Positions 58,701 to 62,674 of a DNA stretch of 64,000 nt are shown here, piece by piece. Each line of letters starts with the position of its first letter. Within the stretch, counting starts at the first letter, position 1. Origin of the DNA: Zoroaster sp. YZ-2022 (Eukaryota; Echinodermata; Asteroidea; Forcipulatida; Zoroasteridae); the NCBI GenBank assembly GCA_029582265.1, contig CM055828.1:8903902-8967901 (forward strand). Reading direction: 5' to 3'. Made by a program: the position numbers and the translations under genes. The notes below the pieces were generated by a model. That model made no database searches. It saw only the letters and a program-made list of their open reading frames with translations, and had not been told where the DNA came from.

Positions 58701-61516
58701 GTGATGTCAAGTGAAAACCATCTATTCTACAAATCTACAAAGTACTATAAATATTTGCTTAATAAAATGGCCATTTAATAGATATGATTTTAATCATTTC
58801 AAATATTTCTCTGCCAAATTTAACAACAAATTTCAGTATTATAGCTTTAACACATTCATGTGGTTACACATTAAACTGTAACAACTTAACCCTAACGATC
58901 CCCATCCAGCCAAACTCCAACACCAGGGATTGTTGGAGTTTGATGGGTTGAGTACTGTGTACTTCTGATATGGCATGTGTAAAGTGTTGGAATATGGCTG
59001 GATGAGTACTGTATGTGTGCAGTAACAGTGTTGGATTTTGATTGAGTGAGGACGGTGGTTCTACTAGCATGCAACATTGTTAGACTTTGAGTGGAGAGTG
59101 TGTGTATGCAACCTGCTGTAATAAACAACTGATAAAGGCAAATATTGTACTTAGGTATGCTTGGCATTGTGTCTAACATCATACAACTAGAACCTACCAT
59201 TTATTCCATAGGGTGTTTTAGTTTTTGTATAGTTAAGTTTTTTTAGCATGAAAACAATTGTTGGATTATGATGGGTTGAGTACTGTGACTCCAGTGTTCA
59301 AATTTACTTTGGCCATGTGTCCCCACTCAATCAAAATCCAACAGCTAAGGGCCTGTTGGAGTTTGACGGGTTGAGTACTGTTATGGCAAGTGGACTGTTG
59401 GAGTTTGATGGGTTGAGTACTGTAAGCCAGCAACAGTCAACCATGGTGTTGGGATTTGATAGGTTGAGGAAGGTTTCCAGTAAAAATGCTTAGGGAGTTA
59501 GGGTTAAGCAACAATTCCAATCTACATGTTATTTCTTATATTTACAATTAATGCAGATCTGTGTCCTGAAAAAAATGCAAGCCAATTATTAGTCAAACAC
59601 ATATCAAGTTTGCTCCAGTATTTAGGCCAATTATATTATGAAACCCACAACAATGCTTAAATGCAAGCTTTATGAGACAAAGAAAGCTGACATTTTTCAA
59701 ATCTGACATTTAACTTATTAAATTATTACAGAATACATCATTAAACAAATTTTAAAAGATAGTCATCATGAAATTCTCAGAATGCAGTACTACATGAACT
59801 GCATGTCACATCCTGAGAACTAACATCATTATGTTTAAAAAAAAAAAATTATGGAATAATTTGAAATTTTTTAAAGACAAATTTGCAAAGGGAATATATT
59901 TGTCTTACCACTTTGACCTCACTCTGCATATTTTCCTTGTCTGTCTTCAGTTGTAGCATAGCTTTGGAGAATTTCTCTTGATCAGCAAGAGGTATGGCCC
60001 CACTGAATTGACGTCGCAACTCCTGTGTGGGGAGAGGAGAGTGTTAAAAGTTTGAAAACTTGATGTCCAACATAAAAAGTTTCTAATACGAATTATTTCT
60101 TTATTTAATAAGAATGTTACATTTTAGTCCAAAAGAAGGACGTAACGAAAGTGTGACCGGCAAAAGGTCATAAGCAATTAATGTGCAAAACTGTGTTTCA
60201 AGAAAACTGTGTTTCAAGAAAACTGAGTGTGAAAGTTTGGTCGTTTTTCTGCCATTTATAAGTCATTGCAGGAAAGTTAAATTCCGCACGGGAAAAACAT
60301 GTCTTGGGAGTAATTCTAGCAACAAATAAACAACAGTTATGCCCTACTTTTTTTTTCAAATGAGCCATTTTATTGCTTACGACCTTCTGCCGGGACAAAA
60401 AGTTGTACTTTGTGTGCCCAGAAGAAGGTCGTAGAGCCTTACAACCTTCTTCTGGGCACATGACGATGTTTACTTCTACATGTGGTATTAAATGCAAGTC
60501 TTCATAAAAGCTTTTATAGTTATGAAATATCTGCAGAATAATTATTCAATATTGTAATTTGAAATTAGACTCTACATCTAAAACTTATTCATTAATCAAG
60601 TGTATACAATACTTGATGTAATATGGATGTCAAATTCAAAAAATTTAAGTAAAATAAAATAAAACCTGTAGATTTTATAAACATAAACAGTCTTGCCCAC
60701 CATGAAATATTTGATACAAATAGAGGGCGCTCTTCACATAAGTATGTGGCATCTGCATAGTTTGGTCGTTACCTGAATGGTTCTCTTGAGATGTCTAGCT
60801 TTGTTCCGGGCATCTACTTGGCAGTGGTAGAGACTCTGAGCCCGTTCATCAAGATAGCGTTGTAGTCTTAGTATCTGTGCTTCTAGTTTCTTGATCTTGG
60901 CATTAGCAGACTCCAGTTTGCGGACGGCTGTTCCTTCACTGACTTGAAGTGCTACTATGTGATGATGGAGCTTTCCTACAAAGTTAAATACCAATAATAA
61001 AGAATACTAAGCCTGAATTACCGTGCACTGTTTAACAGGGGTGTGATTTGACATATAAAGTAAAAAATCCTGACAAATAGGTAGTGGGCCTGGGTCTAGA
61101 GGACAAAGCCCCCTGAACCTCCTGGATGTTTAATTTGGGAGGATTTACAGACTCTTCACATCCCCAAAAACAAGAAACTAGAGGTTTGGATACAATACAG
61201 GCTTCTTCTTTCTTTCCTTGGTGGCTACTTCTCTTCTTTCAAGAAAATTTTGAATCAAAGGGAGATTTGTAAAAAATCCTGAAATCAAGAAATCAAAGGT
61301 CTGTTTTAAGGCCAATAATGATAAGTCTTGGGTTTCTGGTCCAGGGTTGGCTTCAAAACCCGCCTCATCTGAGCTAATCTTACCTATAATAGCTTTCTCA
61401 TCACTCTGTGTCTGTATATCAATGAGTTGTTGCCGTAGCGATAGTACCTCTTTCTCTCTAGACACCTGCCTAGACTCCAGAGCCTTGGTCTGAAAGGATG
61501 CGACATCAACCATTTC
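22614..61516 (-). CDS. CEP290: CEP290, C-terminal half (5' part outside the window)
   Basis: Twenty-seven exons join in phase on the minus strand, from 61516 to the TAA at 22614-22616, and encode 1330 residues, almost all predicted coiled coil. Landmarks shared with human CEP290, in the same order: [128 protein letters not shown] and [16 protein letters not shown]290 forms the Y-link region of the ciliary transition zone and gates protein entry to cilia. The human protein is about 2480 residues, so roughly the first 1150 lie beyond 64000. Several donors sit inside minisatellites. The protein ends soon after the FEEIEDL block and lacks the acidic C-terminal tail of human CEP290. Confidence 0.96.
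23823..23945 (-). CDS. CEP290: CEP290 exon (second last)
   Basis: Forty-one codons in phase 0, from [17 protein letters not shown] to RLKRDNER, with acceptor AATTCAG and donor CGG|GTGAGT. A pyrimidine-rich CCCACC microsatellite begins about 50 bp upstream of its acceptor. Confidence 0.92.
24001..24206 (+). repeat. GGGT/GGAT microsatellite
   Basis: About 50 units of GGGT with scattered GGAT variants. On the CEP290-coding strand it reads as CCCACC/CATC, pyrimidine-rich, about 50 bp upstream of the acceptor of the 23823-23945 exon. Long Gly/Trp or His/Pro frames across it are artefacts of the repeat. Confidence 0.97.
24960..25345. repeat. Inverted array of CCCTATGTTCCCTCA units
   Basis: Several direct units of CCCTATGTTCCCTCA (25045-25165) face several reversed units TGAGGGAACATAGGG (25170-25345), with a longer spaced unit containing GGTCTATTTTGGGA repeated three times on the right. 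A 26-bp duplication with CATCAAGGTGCCTAGG precedes it (24961-25005). The whole can form a long hairpin. Confidence 0.8.
26155..27470 (-). repeat. 62-bp minisatellite containing a splice donor, 21 copies
   Basis: On the minus strand each unit reads, in pieces, AGTAAACCTAGGGAGAATGG, TGGAGACAAG|GTAAGTG and TTATACACATTTCATATAGC. The first unit is the genuine end of the 27434-27536 exon. Variants alternate between TTCTCCC and TTCTCTCC and between AAACAC and AATCAC, showing mixed homogenisation. Reading past the real donor meets an in-frame TAG (ATATAG) within the unit. Confidence 0.96.
27434..27536 (-). CDS. CEP290: CEP290 exon whose donor lies in a 62-bp array
   Basis: The exon encodes [20 protein letters not shown] and ends [16 protein letters not shown]. 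It completes a split Arg codon with the exon at 29372. Its last 28 bases plus the donor are the start of the array at 26155-27470, so the same donor recurs 20 more times downstream in the intron. Confidence 0.93.
28008..28808. repeat. 56-bp minisatellite, about 14 copies
   Basis: Each unit contains GGATCATGATCGTGTGATCT, then CATGTATCCACTGCGCAAGC and AGGATGGGCAAATACA. GATCATGATC is a perfect 10-bp palindrome in every unit. Units differ by single changes (GCGC/GCAC, CATG/CACG). It lies in a CEP290 intron, about 560 bp from the nearest exon. Confidence 0.97.
29372..29541 (-). CDS. CEP290: CEP290 exon
   Basis: The exon encodes [20 protein letters not shown] to [11 protein letters not shown] plus two bases of Arg. 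It corresponds to the NQSITDLKQLVKEA region of human CEP290. Acceptor TTTTACAG, donor TAG|GTAATG. Confidence 0.93.
30185..31082 (-). mobile_element. hAT-like non-autonomous element, copy 2 (reverse)
   Basis: It matches 9248-10190 in reverse. The end GAAATCGTTCCCTG at 31069-31082 pairs with the CAGGGAACGATTTC start of copy 1, and CAATCCGTAAGGATTTTATC is shared internally. The other end diverges from copy 1; sequence from about 29795 (CAGGGTTTGCCGTTAATGG) may be its opposite terminus, so the boundary is tentative. Confidence 0.65.
31706..31831. repeat. 14-bp tandem array, 9 copies
   Basis: Unit GGAACCAGATACCC, almost perfect. It begins about 27 bp into the intron after the donor of the 31859-31996 CEP290 exon. 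Because 14 is not a multiple of 3, the array is open in several frames and gives spurious proteins. Confidence 0.96.
31859..31996 (-). CDS. CEP290: CEP290 exon with [11 protein letters not shown] block
   Basis: Forty-six codons containing [20 protein letters not shown], nearly identical to the human protein at this point. A 14-bp tandem array (31706-31831) starts about 27 bp after its donor AAG|GTAGTG. Confidence 0.96.
32757..33100 (-). repeat. 130-bp tandem duplication spanning a CEP290 splice donor
   Basis: About 2.6 copies. Each repeats the end of the exon ([18 protein letters not shown] in the genuine copy), the donor GAG|GTAAGTAC and the following ACAAACCCTGGCCCAATCAT. The donor therefore occurs at 33005 and again at 32875. 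The third copy is more decayed. Reading through the first donor reaches a TAA inside the second copy. Confidence 0.93.
33006..33212 (-). CDS. CEP290: CEP290 exon with partial tandem duplication behind it
   Basis: Sixty-nine codons, [20 protein letters not shown] to [10 protein letters not shown], with acceptor TGACAG and donor GAG|GTAAGTAC. The last part of the exon, its donor and some 35 bp of intron are repeated at 130-bp spacing into the intron (to about 32757). Confidence 0.93.
33456..33590 (-). repeat. 69-bp direct duplication abutting a CEP290 donor
   Basis: Two copies sharing AACACAAATTCTTCAATCAT and CCCTG.TTTCTTCCTTC. The nearer copy contains the true donor AAG|GTATGT; the farther one has GAAG|GTAAAAG at the equivalent place, which is donor-like. 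A separate 33-bp duplication (ATCTAAAATCTTATTCATTG) lies at 33278-33345. Confidence 0.8.
33587..33754 (-). CDS. CEP290: CEP290 exon with [18 protein letters not shown] block
   Basis: Fifty-six codons matching the human [19 protein letters not shown] region. The donor AAG|GTATGT is directly followed by a 69-bp direct duplication (33456-33590). Confidence 0.95.
34019..34735 (-). mobile_element. 5'-truncated CR1/L2-like LINE with reverse-transcriptase C-terminus
   Basis: On the minus strand a frame open from about 34735 to 34219 encodes the end of a non-LTR reverse transcriptase: [15 protein letters not shown], then [46 protein letters not shown] and SAIRSFN. This order is typical of the CR1/L2 group. 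The catalytic YADD lies in the missing 5' part. The 3' end is a short (CCTTGAA)n tail at 34019-34045, as in CR1-type elements, not poly-A. Confidence 0.8.
34951..35236. repeat. 72-bp minisatellite, about 4 copies
   Basis: Units carry ACGCATAAATATTCCAAGCA, then GCAGGTTTTTGTTTGCTTGT and CACACTCGTATGTACGCC. As 72 is a multiple of 3, it is open in three frames and produces false proteins. It is intronic in CEP290 and not close to an exon. Confidence 0.95.
36409..36675 (-). CDS. CEP290: CEP290 exon
   Basis: Eighty-nine codons from [20 protein letters not shown] to SSTTGLKK, including [16 protein letters not shown], which matches NKDLPRLKNQVRDLK in human CEP290. The longest exon of the set. Confidence 0.94.
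36895..37790. repeat. 62-bp minisatellite, about 14 copies
   Basis: Units carry TGAACGTTCAGTACAGCCAA, then ATGTTTGTTATAGCGGTATG and GCACTGAGTGACAAAATATC. Two subtypes alternate in blocks (GGTATGGCACTG and GGTATGTTACTG). Intronic in CEP290, starting about 220 bp upstream of the acceptor of the 36409-36675 exon. Confidence 0.97.
38049..38130. mobile_element. 82-bp TTAA-flanked MITE
   Basis: TTAA lies at 38045-38048 and 38131-38134. Ends are inverted: CCCTAACTCCCTAGGCA at the left and CTAGGGAGTTAGGG at the right. The element has the same GGAGTTAGGG terminus as the one at 58890-59503, so they are probably one family. Confidence 0.75.
38341..38478 (-). CDS. CEP290: CEP290 exon
   Basis: Forty-six codons, [20 protein letters not shown] to KRLAKSAE, matching the LQNRYLQEKLHALEKQF region of the human protein in position and coiled-coil character. 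Acceptor GTATTCAG, donor GAG|GTAGGG. Confidence 0.88.
38747..39096 (+). mobile_element. tRNA-derived SINE, family 1, copy 1
   Basis: The head keeps RNA polymerase III boxes: GTTCGAGCGGTTTAGTG (A box) and GGGTTCAAATACC (B box). The body (CTTGTGTCC, CCCAGGAGTATA.GGG, TTGATTAGCCCTGTA) is shared with 51683-52046 and, reversed, 56822-57085. It ends in a TATTATTATTATT tail. Confidence 0.85.
39189..39770. mobile_element. Foldback MITE with about 235-bp arms
   Basis: The left arm starts CACTGAGCCAAAAAAGAAAC and is repeated in reverse at the right, ending GGCTCAGTG. TA flanks both sides (39187-39188 and 39771-39772), indicating a Tc1/mariner-type insertion. The arms are nearly identical over more than 200 bp, so the element is young and would form a very stable hairpin in the CEP290 transcript. 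Confidence 0.85.
39906..40020 (-). CDS. CEP290: CEP290 exon
   Basis: One base completing an Arg codon, then 38 codons: [19 protein letters not shown] to CNYELEEE. The correct frame is fixed by the split codon from the exon at 42888; the other frames contain stops. Confidence 0.86.
40236..42887 (-). repeat. 62-bp minisatellite opening at a CEP290 splice donor, about 42 copies
   Basis: Each minus-strand unit has ATAG|GTAAAGTCAATCATC, then AGTGCACCTGACTGACTCAT and AGGTCTTGTTAGCTGCTG. The first ATAG|GTAAAG is the genuine donor of the 42888-43030 exon. Most units keep the GT, but two (near 40950 and 41200) have AT instead. A few units carry a 4-6 bp insertion (near 41725 and 42850). It is the longest array in the window, 2.65 kb. 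Confidence 0.96.
42888..43030 (-). CDS. CEP290: CEP290 exon with [10 protein letters not shown] block; donor opens a 42-copy array
   Basis: The exon encodes [20 protein letters not shown] to KMMKDALN plus [12 protein letters not shown] is one of the best conserved points of CEP290. The donor ATAG|GTAAAGTC is the first unit of the array at 40236-42887. Confidence 0.96.
43204..43341 (-). CDS. CEP290: CEP290 exon
   Basis: Forty-six codons, [20 protein letters not shown] to SDPKKEQ, between TTTTCCCAG and CAG|GTAATT. A charged coiled-coil segment of low conservation. Confidence 0.87.
43912..44422. mobile_element. TTAA-flanked foldback MITE
   Basis: Flanked by TTAA at 43908-43911 and 44423-44426. 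Ends are inverted: AGAGGCACTCTAAGGTCAAA at the left and TTTGACCTTAGAGCCCCTCT at the right, with arms of about 190 bp. Both arms contain TGACGTCACT. No coding sequence. Confidence 0.75.
44741..44833 (-). CDS. CEP290: CEP290 exon
   Basis: Thirty-one codons, [20 protein letters not shown] to QMKGQK, in phase 0 between TGTTTAG and AAG|GTCAGT. A short coiled-coil exon. Confidence 0.88.
45338..45672 (-). mobile_element. tRNA-derived SINE, family 2, between 75-bp direct repeats
   Basis: On the minus strand the core has AGCTCGGTGGTCAAGAGGTT (A box) and GTGGGTTCGAATTCCGCC (B box). On each side lies a near-identical 75-bp segment including GATAAACAATTGATTTAATT (45338-45418 and 45599-45672). That is too long for a SINE target duplication, so either the flanks belong to the element or the insertion lies in a pre-existing duplication. 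Confidence 0.7.
46311..47795 (-). repeat. 86-bp minisatellite, about 17 copies
   Basis: Units include GCATCTGATTCTGATTATAA, then TCAACTGATACTAATAGCTT and ATTCCCAGTTACAAACAAGT. One early unit has an extra 15 bp (near 46460). The end at 47770-47800 merges with the donor-bearing 81-bp units, sharing TAGTATCAGT and ATATAATCA on the minus strand, so the array grew from the first bases of that intron. Confidence 0.96.
47790..48020 (-). repeat. 81-bp triplication of a CEP290 exon end with its donor
   Basis: Three copies of the [13 protein letters not shown] coding segment followed by GTATTTAC or GTATATAC and 30 bp of intron. Spacing is exactly 81 bp. Each unit also ends in AATCACAG before AGCTCAG, an acceptor-like site, but the intervening 35 bp is too short for a normal intron. 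Confidence 0.93.
47972..48079 (-). CDS. CEP290: CEP290 exon with triplicated, in-frame donor region
   Basis: To its first donor (CAG|GTATTTAC) the exon encodes 36 codons, [20 protein letters not shown] to [10 protein letters not shown]. The end of the exon plus its donor is repeated twice more at exactly 81-bp spacing, with donors next to 47891 and 47810. The frame stays open through all three, so use of the second or third donor would add 27 or 54 residues rather than a stop. Confidence 0.88.
48938..49075 (-). CDS. CEP290: CEP290 exon
   Basis: Forty-six codons, [20 protein letters not shown] to EKETKHIK, matching ALSRALLELRADMT..AEE in human CEP290. Donor AAG|GTAAAT. Confidence 0.93.
49440..49577 (-). 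mobile_element. tRNA-derived SINE head, family 3
   Basis: Minus strand: ATGGCCGAGTGCTGTAGTGC (A box, tRNA-Leu-like) and GTAGGTTCGAATCCCAGCC (B box), followed by CTTGTGTCCTTGAGCAATAC as in family 1. No full tRNA cloverleaf can be drawn. Intronic in CEP290. Confidence 0.65.
49745..49870 (-). CDS. CEP290: CEP290 exon with [13 protein letters not shown] block
   Basis: Forty-two codons including [20 protein letters not shown], almost identical to human CEP290 here. Acceptor CTTCTAG, donor AAA|GTAAGT. Confidence 0.95.
50014..50101 (-). CDS. CEP290: CEP290 exon
   Basis: One base, then 29 codons: [20 protein letters not shown] to QDKEEE. It matches the HEDEVKKVKAEVEDLKYLL segment in human CEP290. 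A poly-T tract precedes the acceptor GCATTTAG. Confidence 0.9.
51033..51232 (-). CDS. CEP290: CEP290 exon
   Basis: Sixty-six codons plus two bases: [20 protein letters not shown] and [13 protein letters not shown] correspond to PVPTNKHFIRLAEMEQTVAEQDDSLSS in the human protein, shown here in part. Donor CCAG|GTTTGT. Confidence 0.94.
51683..52046 (+). mobile_element. tRNA-derived SINE, family 1, copy 2
   Basis: The best preserved copy: CATGACCGAGCGGTTAAGTG (A box), GGGGGTTCGAATCCTTCCC (B box), the body ending AAAGCGCATTGGGACATTAT and GTGCTATATAAG, and a TATTATTTATTATTATC tail. A piggyBac-like element begins 6 bp after it. Confidence 0.9.
52053..52929 (-). mobile_element. piggyBac-like element with 5' transposase remnant
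   Basis: TTAA lies at 52049-52052 and 52930-52933. Ends are inverted: CCCTATTCTACATGCA at the left, TGCGTGTAGAATAGGG at the right. On the minus strand, from about 52587, a frame reads [20 protein letters not shown], then [20 protein letters not shown] and SDSED before stopping, which resembles the acidic N-terminus of piggyBac transposases. The catalytic region is deleted. Confidence 0.78.
52960..53067 (-). CDS. CEP290: CEP290 exon
   Basis: Thirty-six codons, [20 protein letters not shown] to FNKFKKAAQ, matching KKHEEDLHILH..LELQADSSLNKFK. A piggyBac-like element ends only 30 bp after its donor CAG|GTAAGG. Confidence 0.93.
53181..53400. repeat. Interspersed repeat, family A, inverted double copy
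   Basis: Two family A halves meet head to head at about 53285: AACTCGACGTTTCGATCAGT is followed by its inverted partner, and both outer ends carry TTCTCAATTGAG. The result is a 220-bp palindrome in a CEP290 intron. Confidence 0.75.
53640..54583 (+). pseudogene. Broken open reading frame of an unidentified dispersed protein
   Basis: Two frames, opposite in strand to CEP290 and inside its intron. The first (about 53640-53868) reads [20 protein letters not shown] and [20 protein letters not shown]. The second (53909-54583, 224 codons) reads [17 protein letters not shown], then [16 protein letters not shown] and [18 protein letters not shown]. The KKC....C.C motif followed by P..VF..L..LP resembles a cysteine-rich domain I have seen in repetitive invertebrate proteins of unknown function. 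The frames are joined by a frameshift. The end is overrun by a 22-bp tandem repeat (54418-54566). Probably a decayed mobile-element or retroposed gene; not certain. Confidence 0.5.
54418..54566 (+). repeat. 22-bp tandem array, about 6.5 copies
   Basis: Unit CCAGTATCACAGCAGGACATTT, quoted as CCAGTATCACAGC then AGGACATTT. It sits at the 3' end of the broken frame and is open in all three forward frames; because 22 is not a multiple of 3, the translated product cycles through the three frames. Confidence 0.95.
55348..55413 (-). CDS. CEP290: CEP290 exon
   Basis: A 22-codon exon, [20 protein letters not shown] plus RQ, matching RL.(Q/R)KEE.LKKYQRLLEKAR. It is too short for an open-frame scan and is found by homology and phase. 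Confidence 0.92.
55746..55967 (-). CDS. CEP290: CEP290 exon
   Basis: Seventy-four codons from [20 protein letters not shown] to [11 protein letters not shown]. It includes [14 protein letters not shown] [21 protein letters not shown] 30-bp tandem array (55990-56206) begins about 20 bp upstream of its acceptor. Confidence 0.94.
55990..56206 (-). repeat. 30-bp tandem array beside a CEP290 acceptor, about 7 copies
   Basis: Unit TATTCAAACCTTACCCAAAC plus CAATGGTATT. On the minus strand each unit reads TTTGGGTAAGGTTTG, which contains a donor-like GGGTAAGG. It lies about 20 bp upstream of the acceptor of the 55746-55967 exon. Confidence 0.96.
56822..57085 (-). mobile_element. tRNA-derived SINE, family 1, copy 3 (reverse)
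   Basis: Reverse-strand copy: the AATAATAATAAAAATAA tail is at the left, then TATAGCGCATTTCACATAAT, CCCCTGGTCACTGGGCCAAT and CTTGCTCAAGGACACAAGTA. The tRNA head (GATGACTCAGCAATCAGAAC, reversed) is decayed. Confidence 0.8.
57145..57279 (-). CDS. CEP290: CEP290 exon with [15 protein letters not shown] block
   Basis: Forty-five codons beginning [20 protein letters not shown]; the opening 15 residues are nearly identical to human CEP290. Donor AAG|GTAAAT. Confidence 0.96.
57583..57709 (+). repeat. Interspersed repeat, family A, copy 4
   Basis: AGTAAAGACTGTTTGCAGTG, ACACCATGTGAAAACATTTT, then ACAACTCGACGTTTTGATCA and TCTGATCGTCTTCAGGAGAA. More diverged from the others than they are from one another. 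Confidence 0.65.
57868..58056 (-). CDS. CEP290: CEP290 exon
   Basis: Sixty-three codons, [20 protein letters not shown] to ANAALR, including [19 protein letters not shown], which matches WDQREVDLERQLDIFDRQQ. Donor AGG|GTAGGT. Confidence 0.95.
58241..58435 (-). CDS. CEP290: CEP290 exon
   Basis: Sixty-five codons, [20 protein letters not shown] to GRLQEQ, including [19 protein letters not shown], parallel to INWHMKIEELRLQELKL. Donor CAG|GTAAGG. Confidence 0.95.
58890..59503. mobile_element. TTAA-flanked element with repeated internal motif
   Basis: TTAA lies at 58886-58889 and 59504-59507; the ends CCCTAACGATCCCC and GGGAGTTAGGG are partly inverted. Inside, the motif TTGGAGTTTGATGGGTTGAG recurs about six times with TACTGT after it, and appears inverted near each end (AAACTCCAACA, CAATCAAAATCCAACA). 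The motifs look like transposase or host binding sites. No coding sequence. Confidence 0.7.
59909..60022 (-). CDS. CEP290: CEP290 exon with [18 protein letters not shown] block
   Basis: Thirty-eight codons, [20 protein letters not shown] to SEVKV, one of the most conserved stretches of CEP290. Donor GTG|GTAAGA. Confidence 0.96.
60132..60464 (-). repeat. Interspersed repeat, family C, copy 2 (reverse)
   Basis: Reverse match of 21355-21648: GTCATAAGCAATTAATGTGC, TTCTGCCATTTATAAGTCAT and a hairpin end with TGTGCCCAGAAGAAGGTCGT facing AACCTTCTTCTGGGCACA. It also contains a 17-bp duplication of CTGTGTTTCAAGAAAA. Confidence 0.65.
60773..60975 (-). CDS. CEP290: CEP290 exon
   Basis: Two bases completing Gly, then 67 codons: [20 protein letters not shown] to HLKRTIQ, matching KLHQHNVSLQLSEATALGKL and AKHLRQTIQ. 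Donor CAG|GTAACG. Confidence 0.95.
61384..61516 (-). CDS. CEP290: CEP290 exon (first one inside the window)
   Basis: Forty-four codons plus one base, [20 protein letters not shown] to [10 protein letters not shown], matching the QQSDEKALIAKL region. The reading frame enters in phase 0, so the preceding exon must end on a complete codon to the right of 64000. Confidence 0.93.
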
Positions 61517-61901
61517 CTAGGTAAGTAAAAAGTAAAACACACTTGTCAATAAGTATAAACAGTTAGTAACAATTTAAAAGAGCCCAAGCTGTTTACACAG
61601 CACTTCTAGCATGCAGCTATAATTTGTTTATTTATTTATTTATTTATTTAACATTTTTTTTGGGGGGGGAGGGGGAGGAGAGGGGGTAACAAGAAAGGAT
61701 AACAGAAAAAAGAAGGGATGACTAAAATCTTTATCAAATGAAGTTAACTACACACTCATCCAATGCTGCTGTTTGAGTTGATCCTACCACAGTCCAGCCA
61801 TGGTAGGATATTTGAGCAATCAACCAACCCTACTCAACAGGAAAACTCTTGTTCAAAGAGCTGATAGAGTTACCCACTCTCCCATTGCCTTGTCACATAT
61901 A

Positions 61902-62672
61902 CAGGGTGTCCCAGAAAAAAGGTAATTCTGACAATAAGGGTTAATTTTGACAAAGATATGCTTTTTATGGCTATTAATCATGTTTTACCATAAAGTAGGA
62001 GCAAAATGCTTTCCAGTGGTATCTTGATTGCATTCCTCTGGTCATGCATAAGCACCATTGTTTGGGAAAATGCTATGTGAAAACCCTTTTGGGACAGTTC
62101 ATGGTCAGACATGAGCAGCACATTCAGATATGGCCCGAGGGAAATCTAACCATTTGAAAGCATGTGATACGTACAAGATGTTTATCAATTGGTGATATTT
62201 ATTCAATACTGAATTATGCACCAACACCTTCCACGTGCCCACCTCCTCTTTCGATGCAAAGTCCACAACGGCGGCGCATGTCAGCCACAGCTCGTCTCAC
62301 CATTGCAGGATCATCACGTAAGATTTCGACCTCATGTTGAATGCGGGCTTGCAAATCCTGAAGGTTACGTGGTGGACTGGTGAACACTTTGTTCTTCAAA
62401 TACCCCACAAGAAAAAGTCACAAGGAGTGAAATCTGGTGACCTGGCCGGCCATTCCACAGCATGTCTGACCATGAACTGTCCCAAAAGGGTTTTCACATA
62501 GCATTTTCCAAACGGTGCTCAGTGATGCATGACCAGAGGAATGCAATCAAGATACCACTGGAAAGCATTTTGCTCCTACTTTATGGTAAAACATGATTAA
62601 TAGCCATAAAAAGCATATCTTTGTCAAAATTAACCCTTATTGTCAGAATTACCTTTTTTCTGGGACACCCTG
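61902..62672 (-). mobile_element. Tc1/mariner-like element with long inverted repeats and transposase remnant
   Basis: The ends are CAGGGTGTCCCAGAAAAAAG and its reverse complement, flanked by TA at 61900-61901 and 62673-62674. Arms run about 213 bp. The remaining minus-strand frame (62214-62408) reads SPPRNLQDLQARIQHEVEIL, VRRAVADMRRRCGLCIERGG and GHVEG. This is the C-terminal tail seen in invertebrate mariner/IS630-type transposases (DL..RI...V..V.. ..RR....RR...CIE..GGH.E). The DDE core is missing. Confidence 0.85.
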
Positions 62673-62674
62673 TA

